This document shows, one piece after another, positions 1-12,639 of a stretch of DNA of 64,000 nt. Both the position numbers and the translations under genes were made by a program. The stretch covers positions 744,001-808,000 of the forward strand of contig CAJQUW010001859.1 in the NCBI GenBank assembly GCA_907163375.1. Direction: 5' to 3'. The DNA is from Prostheceraeus crozeri. Its lineage: Eukaryota; Platyhelminthes; Polycladida; Euryleptidae. Within the stretch, counting starts at the first letter, position 1. Every line of letters begins with the position of its first letter. Below the pieces are notes generated by a model. It was not told the DNA's origin. It saw only the letters and a list, made by a program, of their open reading frames with translations, and did not search any database.

Positions 1-627
1 GGTGGCGAAAATCACAAAAGAGATTCTTTTAACTTTCTGCGTAACCATCCTTCATGAGCGTCAATCGTAAAACCGAAGTTCCTTCCATATCAGTCAAAAA
101 TTATTTGATAATGATTTGCTAACATAATTTGAACTAAATTAGCTTTCGAGAAACTTTGGAGGTATTCCTGGAGTCCCGCTGTGTTCTTGAGACAATTACA
201 GTCCAGCAGAGACAAGTCCAGCCGAGGCAGGAAATAATTCTCAGATGCGAGAATATTGTTCAGCAACCATGAATAGAGACTGAATATCTTGTGAATATCA
301 AATGAAAAATCTTATGAAAATAAAGAAAGATCAGGTGAAGTCCAGAATCACTAGCACAATTGCAGTAATTGGCAATTTTATGTGATAAATTACATTTCCT
401 GAGTAATTGACAGAATATATAACACATGCCTACTTGTAATCCTGAATCTCGAGATTTTGATACTTGGAAAAAATTGAACTCCAGATCGAGATTGAACTCA
501 CTAGTTTTAACCAGGCGTCAGATATATTTCGTATTTGAGATAATGCTGCAGGGTTAGAGAAGCATTTCTTCCTGGAATAACAGGGGTGATGGAGCATTAG
601 CAAAACGATTAATCGCAAAGAGGTATT
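1..627. other. Intergenic, nothing recognised
   Basis: AT-rich sequence. Reading frames are short and carry no recognisable motif, splice context or repeat ends. I see no gene here. Confidence 0.5.
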
Positions 628-629
628 TA

Positions 630-1072
630 CGAAGAGTTACTGCTCGTTATCAAATATCGGTCGTAATTATGTGATTATAAATATTACGATTAATCGTGAA
701 GTCATGTTTGCGAAGAGTACCCTTCGCACAGTAAATCGATAAATTTTAAGAGAGCATGAACAATGCGCGGATGATCGTTGGATATAGCCAGTTAATTGAC
801 GAATGATAATCCTTCGCGCAATCACGGGAGGTCTCTACCCACTCGTAATAATGCGAATGATAGCTGACACCCTCATTTTGATCATAGAAATTGCCATGGC
901 ATCACACATATTGACATTGCAGCTCTCATTAAGAAGAGAAAGAGTGTTATTACGATGTCGATTAATCGCTTTGTTTATACTCCACCTCCCTTTTACACCA
1001 CGAAGAAATGCTCCTCTAACCATATAATCACATTACTACGACCGATATTTGATAATGAGCAGTAACTCTTCG
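630..1072. mobile_element. MITE with ~45-bp inverted ends, TA duplication
   Basis: The two ends are inverted copies of about 45 bp that start CGAAGAGTTACTGCTC and differ at only a few positions. TA lies directly outside each end (628-629 and 1073-1074). TA duplication is the rule for Tc1/mariner elements, so this looks like a non-autonomous member of that superfamily. The 350-bp interior has short frames on both strands but no transposase motif. Repeated ATTAATCG words sit inside both ends. Confidence 0.7.
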
Positions 1073-1074
1073 TA

Positions 1075-2497
1075 ATAAAAGAGACTGGTGATGAGGCAGT
1101 CTGATTTGTCCGCATAGTATAAACTTTTGTAAGGTGTGGACTATAGCTAGTAAATTAAAACTTATCAACTTATGAACTTGCTAATAAATGGACCGTCTAA
1201 ATTCTACTTTTTAAAATCAATACTTCAGTTACATATCGGACCCGTACTCGGACTCGGCCAGTGCAAAGAAGACAACTGCTAAATAATTTATTTTGTGGGT
1301 GGTGGAAAAATTAATTTGCTTAGAAAAATCAATGATTTTGATGACACTTTTGTCATTGCTCTTCCATCATTGCTCTTCCATGATAAAGTACAACATAGAA
1401 TACCCGAAGCGCAAACACTGCATAAAGAGAAGAAGACAAACTAATGCAGTAGAAACGGATGTCGGACACGGAATAGGATAACTTTCTTCTAGCCACTTCT
1501 AAGAGATCATTTAAATTGAAAAAGAAGTAATTTCCTCTCAGCGTGACCTCATCAAGTCAAAAAATGATATTGTTTTAAAAACATGTCTCCATATCTTAAC
1601 CCTTATCAGGCCAAGGTTTTCGGAAGCCTTTGTTGGCCAACTGTTTACATTTTGTGAACAACATATTTTTTCAGAAATTGACTATTAAATTCATATTTTA
1701 TAGAAGGAATGTTTATGTCAATGATAAATTATTACAAATAGTCATATATAATGATTGAATATGTATAATATACTAAGCACAGTAGGCCTGACGTACAGTT
1801 TCATATATTTATATTAGGCCCACTATAAATAAATTTTTATAATTTTGATGTTAGTAAAAATAATTTCTTTTTCAATTTGCTCTATTTTGTTCAGTTCATG
1901 CAAAAATGTGCTTTCTTATAATTGAGGCTTGGATATTCATGTTGATGTCATTACCAATCATTAAATAAGCTAAATTAAAAAGTTATAATAGGCCTAAAAA
2001 TCACTTTGTTCCAAAAATGTTCATTGACAAAAGAGACAGAAGATTTTCATCTGAACGTCGTCGATGTGAACAAGTTGCTATTTTACATGCATAAGCACCC
2101 GGAAAAACCGAGCTGCGTCATGTTGTTCACCAATTTTCGTGCCCATATGACACTTGTAACGGTGTCGTTGATTACACATTATATTGTGTAACCTAGTGTC
2201 CTCAAACATCGCTGCAAGCATCATGTCTCGAAAGGAGCAATCAAAGAACATCTTCAACATTCAAACACATTTTGAAAAAGGATGTAGGCTATGACAATGT
2301 TGAAGAACATGACTATCATAGTAAGCAAGAAGTATAGCAAGATAACAAGCAACGTGATCTTGAAATAGCTGAGGCTTTGCTCATCAAAAGCCTCCATCCC
2401 CAACTAAATCAGCATGATCAAAGTTTGACAAGGCGACTATTAGTTATGTAGCTTTATCCTTATTCTTCTTTAGCTTTCTTTAATAGTTTTAGTCGAT
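1075..2497. other. Intergenic, nothing recognised
   Basis: AT-rich sequence with only short frames, none resembling a known family. A 61-codon frame near 2006-2191 is probably chance. Confidence 0.5.
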
Positions 2498-2505
2498 ATC
2501 CTTCC

Positions 2506-3233
2506 CAGGGATGCGGAGTCCTATCATTTTAATAGGACTCCGACTCCGGTGTTTGAAAGGACTCCGGCTTTTGATAAGACTACTCCGACTCCGGGTGGCA
2601 AGTATATAAAGCCTATTTTTTTGAAAAATTAACTGGTGGCCTAAGCTTATAATTGATCATTATAAGCTTACCTGAACCTATTTTTAGTGATCATTGCTTG
2701 ATCAATTATCATTCATTTTCGATGAAAGTTTATCAAATGTCGCTTTCAGTTGGATGCATACGACTCGTTTGCTTCCATCTTCTTGATGTGTGCTTCACAC
2801 GGTTTTTCTCCAGTCTCTACTAGGCAGAAAAATCTACCATCCTTCTCCAAGGCTTTAGAGGAGCCATCACACACGAGTAAAACGTGAGGGTTAGAGGTAA
2901 TGTTCTCAAACAAACTAATATTTTACTTTTGTCTCTGATGTGACCTTTGGCGAGTAGGTGTCATCGAGGCTAGGAAGCCTTGTCTTCTATACTAAATCAC
3001 CGAGTAAAAAGACAATCCATTTTTCACTATCATGGTTCATTCCCTCAACTGTTGCAAGCTTTGCATGCACTGATGTCTCTGTACTTTTGTTTGACGGAGA
3101 AAGTTGACATCAAGACAGTGACAGTTATGCACAAGGATAAACGATTTGTTTGTATTATATTTCGGGTCTAGTTATAGGCCGGAGTCCGGAGTCCTATCAT
3201 TTGATAGGACTCCCACTCCGACTCCGACTCCTG
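2506..3233. mobile_element. Non-autonomous hAT-type transposon, 728 bp
   Basis: The left end is CAGGGATGCGGAGTCC and the right end, read inward, is CAGGAGTCGGAGTCGG. The same 8 bp, ATCCTTCC, stands outside both ends (2498-2505 and 3234-3241). An 8-bp duplication and CAGG-type termini are hallmarks of hAT transposons. Just inside each end is a palindrome built on GGAGTCCTATCA...GATAGGACTCC, together with repeated ACTCCG words. No hAT transposase frame is present, so it must have moved using a transposase supplied in trans. Confidence 0.8.
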
Positions 3234-3241
3234 ATCCTTCC

Positions 3242-5583
3242 CATTCACTGTATTAGTATATCTTTAGCTATCTTTGCATGTATATTTCAGGACATTGATA
3301 TTCAATTAACATGTACATGTAGTTTGAAATTTGTTTCCTTTTTAGATGCGTTATGTCTTACTTATTTCACTCTTTCAAGATGGATAGTGTAATACCCGAA
3401 GCGCCGGTATAAATATTTTCTTGATCAAATGGTTTTCTAAAGTCGCTTTTTAGTTCTCTAGTTTTGAAGTCATGTCAATTTATAGATCATTTGAAAAATG
3501 TCATGTTAAGTTATCAAAAATTGCGATTTGCTTTTCTGCAATACTTGTATGAAAATATTTTACTGCCTAAATTTAAGAATTTAAGCTACATGTAGATATG
3601 TAGGACGATGCAATGAAAACGTTTTTTATTATAGGATAATGCATGGATAATGCTTGAAAATATCGCATGATATCTATCATAACGCATAGTTTAACCTGTA
3701 ATTCGGAGTGTGATATCTGATGGTTTCCGTTTGTTATGTACATAATACACGGAATATATCAGGCAATAACCATGGATTTCTAAATGGTATGGAAATCCAT
3801 GTAGAAGTCCATGGAAATATTCAAGTCCATTCATTTCCATTCGAGTCATTTAGCGCATGAAGACGGCGTGAATTTCCATCAATTCTGTTTATATCCTACC
3901 ACTACATGTACGTCAATGGTGTCAAATTGTTGTTTTCTAACTTACCACTCAGATCCCAATGACGGGCATGGAAAACAAGAGAATTTGAACTCCGATATTC
4001 TTGAAATATGGCATGACATATCATATTCAAGATAGCATTACTCAAGCTTGATGAAATGCATATGGTTCAATGGTCCGTCTAACTCTGATGGCATTCAAAG
4101 TTTGTCAGCTAAACATTGTGCATTTTATGACTTCCTCAAAAAATTGAGTGAACTTATAGCAGTAATAAGAATCAAACATGTCTTCGGAGTTGTTCAATGA
4201 TTGAAAGAAATTCTTAATCAATTTAAAATTTAATTGAAATTTAAATTTAATTCAAAATTTAATCAATACACAAGACCGAAGTCGTGAAATCTTGCTGTTG
4301 CAGGTTATGGAGCATAACATACCACCAAGCGGGGTATCAACATCGATGGAAAGTGGCAGATTACAGTATGTGCTAATTTAAGATGGAATCCGTCAATGGA
4401 CCCTATTATAAGAAACAAACAAGCCTCCAATCCAAGCTTCTATTTCGCAAAATTATGAGGCAATTCTTTCATGTGCTTATAGCGACATACTAACCATAGA
4501 CGTGGATAATAGTACACTAGAATGGAAGTTTGACATCTTGCCTATGTGCAATGATGGCACATGGAAAAATCTATGGTTTGTAGATCTGCTTCGATCTAAA
4601 ACATCGTATCATAGTCAAACTATTTGCCAAGTTGGTTGTGAAAGTTGTTGACAGCAAGTTGCAGGATTTTCATAAATGAAACTTTAAGTGAGATGGCAGC
4701 ATTGTTTCATGTGAATTAGCCTGCTATTCCATGGATTAATATACTGTGTCTATTTGTAGCAGTCATTGACAACTATTTTCTAATTTTTCGATACTGGAAT
4801 GTGAATCAAAAATTGGTTCAGAGTCATGATCGAATGTGGTCGGTGTGCTGTTTGTGAGAATATCTCAAGAATTCAAAGATAAAAATTCTAATTATTGGAC
4901 GATTTCTCCTTCTAGCGGTTAAGAAACCTGGCGCTTTCTGGAATAAACACATTGAAAGCTTCTTTACCGACAGTCATTTCTCTAATAAATGAAATATCGC
5001 TGGATCCTTTCAATTAATTACTAAATGACTTATGTGATATAGTGTGATGATATTTTGGAAGCTCATATTCGAAAGCATGCGAAGGTTTTGAAAATTGTTT
5101 AAATATATTGAACAGGGGAACCCTTTTAAGTAAAATGAATGCTCTGAGATTTCTTGGCCTCTAATTTCAAGCTGGAGCAATGCATGCTCTGTAAATCGAC
5201 ATTACAAGTTGCGTATGTGTCTGATGATACTCTTGATTGATTATAGGAGCGATATTTCAAAATGATGAACGTACAGAACGTTTAACAGGATTTCCTTCTT
5301 TGTCATCCTGTCGCTGCAGTATTTTGTAAATTTACTATTGATTTTGTGTACATGATCTCTGGACTACGGGCAGCAATCCAGATCACAACTTGACTTGACA
5401 ATTAAAAATGCCAACCCGAAAACAAGAAAGCCAGCTCGCAAAATGTGTTTTTTGCCCCAACTAAGTTCCCTCGGAGTGTGCCATGATTTTTATGCAATTT
5501 CCATTCTAGGACTTTCTATGGTATTATTAATTTCTATGATACTAACAGACCTTTCCCGTTGAACCTCAGCTCTTCAAACTATG
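3242..5583. other. Intergenic, nothing recognised
   Basis: About 2.3 kb without a supportable gene. Minor structure includes an A/T-only palindromic stretch near 4210-4265 and a CCATGGATTTC...GAAATCCATG hairpin near 3770-3810. The short frames lack family motifs. Confidence 0.5.
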
Positions 5584-5585
5584 TA

Positions 5586-6899
5586 CAAGATGTTTCAAAA
5601 GTAGGCTAACAGTAGAAATTGGCCTTGAAAAGCTATGTCTTAATGCTATAGATTAATAAGCTATGTCATAATAATCTTTTTCACGATGCCACAGATAGCT
5701 AATATGCCTTGTATTCGTAAGGGGCAAAAATTCAATACTCTTTGACATCGCGTAAATCATATTAAAATATCTCATGATCTCCAGTGTTTTCATGCCTACA
5801 TATTTCACTACAACCAATACAACCCCATCCTGCTGAAAGTACAGCTCATTGAAGTTGTTCAATGACTGCATCTCAGGAATCGCAAAGGATTGGAGCATTT
5901 GAAGGTACACCTCAGCCGTCACAGTTCTTTCAAAAAATACTGGCCCAATCACACCGTTGCTTGACATACCGGCCCAGACGGTTAAGCCAGGCTGGTTCAG
6001 CTCATTTGTTGATACCATGTGCGGATTTTCAGGGAACCAGTAGACACAGTTATGTCTATTTACGTGACCTGATAGTTTGAAACTGGCTTCGTCAGACCAA
6101 ACTATCTTGTCAAGCAAATCTGGGTTCTCCCGAATTTCCGACAACATGAGCACAGCAAACTGCAAGCGTCGTTCAGCATCATCCGGTAGAAGGTGCTGCA
6201 ACAGTCTGGGTCGGTATGGTTTCAACTCAACTTTCCTCATCAGTCTCCAAGTAGAGCTTAGAGAAATGTCCAACTCCAATGAGGCTCTTCTTGTTGACTT
6301 CTTCGGACTTTGAACAAATGTTTGGGCCACTAGCTCCTCGTTTGATGTTATTGAAACTGATCGAGGGCGTCCTGACTTCGGTGCATTCTCTACCGAACCG
6401 GTCTTTTCAAATTTATCTCGAATGCGATAAATAGCAAATCTTGATGGAGGATTGCTGTGAAAGGCATCTCTCCATTCCATTCGCACCTTTTCAGCATTCT
6501 TGTTTTTCCAAAAGGATTTCAAAATCCATTTTCTCTGATCATCTTTTAGATGACCTGACATGACAGAAGCAACAAATTCAAAAAAGCTTCAAGCTTGTTT
6601 AATTCACTTCAAGTCAAACTAACAGTGTTTGATTCAAATCAAATTAATTGAACATATCCATGTACGTAATGTCAGATTGGTGCTATATCTTGTCCATGAT
6701 AGATTTCAAAATTCCTTTGCCAATGGAATGCTACTGCATAGACTTCTAAATGATAGTAGCAATTACTTCGAAGTCTATGGCTCATGTTGGACTGATCATG
6801 GATATCCATCGACTGATTCAGGTGCAAATCGCCAATAGAACGGTCAACATAGATTTCCTAGGGCAAAATCAACTGTTAGCCTACTTTTGAAACACCTTG
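5586..6899 (-). mobile_element. Tc1/mariner-type transposon, full length but dead
   Basis: The inverted ends share CAAGRTGTTTCAAAAGTAGG and continue through GCTAACAGT; only one base differs over 28. TA lies outside each end (5584-5585 and 6900-6901). The 1,314-bp length and single transposase frame on the - strand fit the Tc1/mariner superfamily. The ends are nearly identical, but the transposase C-terminus is scrambled, so the copy is complete in outline and inactive. Confidence 0.85.
5653..6561 (-). pseudogene. Tc1/mariner-type DDE transposase, C-terminus corrupted
   Basis: The N-terminal 130 residues are a helix-turn-helix region with the hinge KSGRPRSV, typical of this family. The first catalytic Asp lies in IVWSDEASF and the second in ELYFQQDG. 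The expected GAPPH after QQDG is missing. From there the frame reads unrelated residues for about 30 codons. It then reaches a decayed SIEFLPL...YLWH stretch, where family members normally carry PPxSPDLxPxD with the third catalytic acid. That acid is absent. The change just after QQDG is best explained by a small deletion plus frameshifts. The start is the first ATG, about 340 bp inside the right terminal repeat. No function in cut-and-paste transposition is expected. Confidence 0.8.
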
Positions 6900-6901
6900 T
6901 A

Positions 6902-7612
6902 TATGTGATATATAGCAGGGACATCTATGATTGATATAATATATCTAAGGGACGTTCAACTCCCATGCCATGTACTGGACTGGAGGCCAGTGACTTTGGT
7001 AGACTTGATTAATGACGATAGTGTGTATCTGGGTAAAACCTTGGAACAAGTGGTAAACAATTCACATCATTATTGTAAAATAAATCAGAATCCAGCTGAA
7101 TTGATTGCCGTACATACTAATCAATACGCCCGGCCCAGTCATGCAGAGAAATTGTTGGAGGAATCTGTGCAGTGTACATATTCACAAACAAGCATATCAT
7201 CGATAGTCAATTTCAAATAAATTGGTGCTTTATATTCATTGATTTTCCCATTCTCTTATCTAAAGCCTCCTCCTGTATAATTATTTGGACCACTGGTGGA
7301 CTTTATTCGAAAATTCAAGAGCGATGAAGCGATATAACATGTACGTGATTTATTTCCGGCCTTGATGGACATTTTTATCACAGTCATGCGCGAATGTTTT
7401 CATATTCACCAACGAAATTCATACGGATTTGGATATCAACTGAAATCCTTATCAATACTGTCCCCTATATTGTCCAATATGGTAGGACATTAAAATCGTG
7501 GAAAGTCACCAATCATCACCGCTTGGTTTGCTTTTTACTCAATATGATCTTCGCATTTTATAAATCACTGGCATCATAATCACATTTTATTTGTTCGTCG
7601 GAGTTTTCATTA
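6902..7612. other. Intergenic, nothing recognised
   Basis: A 97-codon frame at 6927-7220 has no recognised motif and no splice context. I treat it as chance. Confidence 0.45.
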
Positions 7613-7620
7613 TACACTGT

Positions 7621-10600
7621 AATCTGGCACCTCCTAAAGCGGAAGAAATCTGCATCCTAAAGCGCCACACACTAAAATTTCAGAAGGCTAAGTTGATTTA
7701 GTAGGCTAGCACACTGAAGAGAACAATAAACCTTAGACGTAAGCAGCTGCATAGTGGAGAGCGTGAGTCACTGCTTGCCATACAGCAGGAACGCTGTCGC
7801 ATAACAATAGCTGCTATTGAGGACATCATAAGTTCACGTTGCTGTATGTACATGAATCATTCTCCGCTTCATCTCTCCGAGGTTATGTAGCTGGCTTTGT
7901 CTTCGAATGGCAAATTGACTTTCCGTCAGTTGATATTGCAATTAAATTGTTTATTGAAATTATCTGTTGAAGTTGTGCAGTGGTAAATTGCAAATATATG
8001 GGCATCATGATGTCATACCAGGGGACTACATCTTTCCCATCAACGTCGATCGAAATACTGGATAAATGGAAAAGAAATATGGTAAGACTTGAAACCAAAT
8101 GGCCAAAAATCAGCATTCTATATTTTCTCGTGATACTCAATCGTAACAGATATACTAATCAATCTGGTTCATCAACTAAACGGCAGCTCTGAAAAATGAG
8201 GTGAGTTTCCTGTTGCTCTGATAGCCTACCGTATTCGAAAGAGTTGTAATGCATGCATGCTGTATAGCACTAATGTAAATCGAGTCTACGACTTCCGTAG
8301 TTAAAATGCCACTTTTCATAATGGGACTAAATTAATTCTTGCGGATAAGGCAAATATATATATTTCAAAAAGCTGTAAATTTTCGAGGTAGGCATACATT
8401 GTATTTGTCAATTTCATGCATTCATTCGCGCTATCTGTGCTCGGTAAAGCCTCTGAGAAGCAAATGCGTACTCATCTGTTATAAGTGGTGTGTCCAATAA
8501 GGTTTCCTAACGAAGGTGGAAAAATAATAGATACACGCATGTGAAGGGTTAAATTGAATTGGCATATCAAGTTTAGGATTCAATGCAAAGTTCTAAATGC
8601 TTTGATGTACACATACATTACTGTATTTATGTGTGGTCAATTATATTCAGAATATTCGAAAATTGGTTTATTTCAATGAAATTTAGTGGAAATACAACAA
8701 TCAATTCTGTATTTAGTTTATTGGAAGCACACATTAGTTGAATATAACCTGCTAATGTAACCATTTATCACCAACTGTCATGATAATCTATAGTCAGATA
8801 ATAGTATAGACATCGAAAAAATGCAATAGACGACACTGAAGGACATTCGTTTCCATTATGTAGTAGAATAGTTGTCTACAGTGTTTCCTGATTCGGACAT
8901 TTAAGAAAAAACATATTTTTGCAAACATATGCTTAAAATTACGCATTCAATCTTTTAAACGTTTTTATCTAATCTATTGAAATTCTGCTGCCATAGAGTT
9001 GTGAAATCGCTTAATAAATATTCATCAAAATATATGAAATTCCGGATGTTGAACTATGGGCCAACAGACTACTGACAAATTAAAACTTCTATACTTCTGT
9101 ATAGAATCTTCTGCCAATAAATATCCTTCTTGTCAGTATTCAAATATCCGCGGTTTTTCTACAATGTCCAGACACTATTGGATGCAAACGTATTTTTAAT
9201 GTACGGCTTTAATTGCTCAACATCTATAAATATTCAGTCCATCCTGTTGGCCACTTTTAAAAAATAGACCCATTTTAGTAATGAAAGTCTTTTTCATACT
9301 CTATTCATATTAGTCATTATTATTAAATTCTCAACGTAGCATGATATCAAGGCAAAGAAAGACTAAACAGTCATCAACGCAAACATTGAAAGATTACTTA
9401 ACTTAATATAGAATGTTTCTATTCTGTAAAAATACATGATAGGTATTTCTGATTGCAGGAAAATGTCCGCCTATTGAATGGAGCTTTCAAAAAAATCTCT
9501 CATATCATCTATAAATATCATGAGATAAAATCATCTCATGATCAGCATATCATGCTGGTTTCCTCAAACGAACTATAGGCCTACACACATAGAACCAAAA
9601 CCTCTGACGTTGAACAGTTTCAGACGCCTTCACAATGGCTATTAAATCACCGTAGAAAAGGAGATATTCCATTTTTTCATTTTTATTAAATTTCTAACGA
9701 CGATCTTGGGCCATATAAGCTATGCCAGTTATTATTTCTGAAGTCAATTTAGCTCATGCATGTTTGGTAGAGACCTGTGACGCTCATATAGTTTTTATCT
9801 GATCAATAAGTGGGGGAACTTGTTGTCACTTGGCAGTTTGCAAGACAGTGCATGCTGTCTGAAGTGGGAGAATCAATAAGAAACATGTGCAGTATTGTAT
9901 TAGAACTTTCAAACGAAAGTTAGTACTTGTGAATATGGATTATTAGCATAATATGTGCAATTTTTTGGAGATCTGAAACTCGTTAATTTCCATAATCTGT
10001 AGAACATCGAATAACTAAGAAAGGAGCCAATTTTCTGCAACAAGAGGTTTCAGTCATTTTATCAAAGTATATGTGCATGTATTCAATACAGCATTGATAA
10101 ATTACATCATCTAGGCGTATATCAAAATAAATAGCGTAATAAAAATAGTTTTAAAAAATACGATATGCTCTATGTATGCATGATTATAAGAAATTCTATT
10201 TTTTTCAATTATCAGACAAATCAAAAACTTCGAATATTTGAAGGAATCATAATTTGTTCAGCCTGCTGCATGTAACATGTAGATCTGACGTCCTTGTATA
10301 CTAAAGTTAATTATTTCTTTCCTTTCACTCCATAGTTCCTAACTAAAATTCCTTTTTCTTTTCAGCATTCATTTCGAGTGGAATATCAGTGAATGCAAAT
10401 ATGTGGTGTCCAAATATTGAATAGGTGCTTTGGCGGATGAAGCATCTATACCATCATGGTACATGCAGTCTTGTTTCATACGTATAATCTCCAACGCAAT
10501 TGACAGTACTTGACCACCGTAAAAACTGCTGGAAGGTCTTCTTCGTGTGCGTCACATCTTCATCAAGATCAGTGCAAAACTCTGTGAATTTTTGTTTGTG

Positions 10601-11487
10601 CCATAAATTACTTTGAATTCTTTAGTTTTTATCTTTCTACAATAATTTCTTGATGTTTTCCATGATGTTTTAGAACTGCAATATCTGTTAGTTCAGATCG
10701 TAATTTACTTGAAAAACAATAGAGATTGACTTGCATATCTAGCATTTGATTGTTATTCGATATTCGCATCTTGAGACTCTATTTTGTTACTTATCTTTAT
10801 TGCAACTGTTGATCTGCGATTTCACACATGCTTTTATCCACATAATTCTGTAATAAATATCCTACATGTTTCTCACATTTTATACTGTCTAGACACTGAT
10901 TATATTATGCAGCATTTGTATTTTTGTCACCGAAAATTGCGTGGTCAGGCCAAAATTTTCATTGTACATATATACATGAAATTTCGCTGTATCTGTTTCA
11001 TCAACAGACCTGTGATTGCATTCTTTTTGGTACCGGGTGTCAATTTTACAAATTTGTTTTATAAAATAAATATATTACCAATTATTGTTAATTATTAATA
11101 AATATATTAAATTTTATAAATTGTTTCATGTATTCGAATTGTACTTTAAAGTACAACACTAATGTCATGTTTTCTTGCATAACAATACTACAGGGGTTAA
11201 AGGGTTCTTATTTCTTTAGAGGGTTGTTTGTGAAGCAAGAGGTGAATATTGAATGAATATAATGAGAGCTTTGTCTGCAATAAATCTTAATGCGTAACCC
11301 GTCTATTGCTGAATAAAGATAGTAGTATGCATTGTCATAAGGGAAAAGTAGAAAATGTCATTGAAAAAATGTTTTAGGAGGTGAGAGGCTAGCCTTCTAA
11401 AAGGCGCATGCTTTAGGATTTTTTTATTAGTTACGAATAGTGTCTTGCTTTAGGAGGTGATTCAGCTCGCTTTAGGAGGTGCTGGTT
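7621..11487. mobile_element. Candidate 3.9-kb DNA transposon without coding capacity
   Basis: The left boundary reads GCACCTCCTAAAGCG (from 7627) and the right boundary carries its reverse complement, CGCTTTAGGAGGTGC (11468-11482). The direct repeat TACACTGTAATYTG lies outside both boundaries, at 7613-7626 and 11488-11501. Its first 8 bp are identical and would be a hAT-sized target duplication. Further copies of the CCTAAAGCG word lie just inside both ends, at 7650-7665 and 11373-11460. Nothing in between looks like a transposase; the longest frame is 104 AT-rich codons. The exact ends are uncertain by a few bases because the direct repeat can be read as 8 to 14 bp. Confidence 0.5.
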
Positions 11488-11501
11488 TACACTGTAATTT
11501 G

Positions 11502-11941
11502 AAGGTCTCGCAGGTGATGCTCTATATTCACGAGATGTCTAATAAAAGATAAAAATATATTGACATCGGCAACCACTCATAACAAGGAGGCGCACTTTGA
11601 AAGACAGCACTAGTTGCACTCTTCCACCAAAATCTTGATAGAGGATCTTCCGAAGGAATGGATATTCAAACGAGCATTTTCATTTGTTATACCAATCAAA
11701 TTATTATGAATTTTTGACGTTTCAACGCGCGCGAAATAATAATTATTTACTCCAATCATGGATATCTATATAGCAATCTATCTTACTTTATAGATATCCA
11801 TGCTGCAGTGCATTGGAAGTAGCGGAATCTATGTCAATTATGAGTACTTGCGGGCTGCATATTGACTGGGTGATATCTTCTTCAAGTGGGTTCGAATCCG
11901 GGTGACGACACTGCAGTTTTCTCTTTGTTTGTTCCATTTTA
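11502..11941. other. Short non-coding stretch before the LINE
   Basis: AT-rich sequence with an inverted ATGGATATCTATA...TATAGATATCCATG pair near 11757-11804. It may include the 5' untranslated part of the LINE that follows, but this cannot be shown. Confidence 0.4.
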
Positions 11942-12610
11942 ATGACGACACCGAAGCGTACTCGTTCGGGTTCAATTGAAACTAATCTCATGACAGAGAT
12001 CAAGAATCTGATCAAAAACTCAAGCGACGAAATTATTGCGACCTGGCGGACAGACATGAATGAAATCAAAACCCAAATTTCGAGCTTGACAGAACGTTTA
12101 ACAAAGTTAGAGAATTCAGTCAAGACCATCCAAGGTAATCATAAGACTCCAGAAAACGAGATTTCAAATATCAAATGTTATGTGAATGGTGCAGCAACTG
12201 AGTCCACTCAACTTTCATGTCGTAAAGCTGACGAAAGAATCTTAAGGATGAATAACATCGTTATCAGTAGTCTGTCTGAATGCAGTGGGACTGTCGATGA
12301 AAGGAAATCTTGGGATGAACAAGAAGCGAAAAAAGTTCTTAGATGGACCGCCTTTAGAGATGGGGCCTGGTATCTTCATTTTCATTATAAAGAAATGAAA
12401 TTAGGAAAGAGAAGTCTTTGTAGGGACATAAAAATAGTAAAACATCAAAAGGAATTTGGGGTGTTGTCAATGCAACTAGAAATGCAAGCTCATGTAATCC
12501 ATAGAGCAAACGTCCTCGAATTTGGTGATACTCAAAACCTTTTAAATGGGCTTACTCAAGAGTTCCTACGAAATTTCAATGTTAGAAATGAAATTGAACT
12601 ATCATCGTAA
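11942..12610 (+). pseudogene. LINE ORF1-like protein (coiled coil), remnant
   Basis: A 222-codon frame starts with a basic segment (TPKRTRSGS). A heptad-rich coiled coil follows at about residues 15-75, containing ISSLTERLTKLENSV, and then the segment ERILRMNNIVISSL. This order of coiled coil and a short RNA-binding-like strand is typical of the first ORF of LINE elements of the CR1/L2/Jockey type. It binds element RNA in chaperone-like particles. The second half is less clearly conserved. Reverse-transcriptase debris follows within 50 bp with no room for an endonuclease domain, so a large internal deletion separates this frame from the polymerase. It is listed as a pseudogene because its partner is ruined. 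Confidence 0.55.
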
Positions 12611-12639
12611 CGGTGATGAGATTTAGTCTCTTCATATTT

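Noticed and set aside
10784..11098. 104-codon frame as a gene
   Set aside because: Very AT-rich, no domain and no splice context, and it lies inside the candidate ORF-less transposon.
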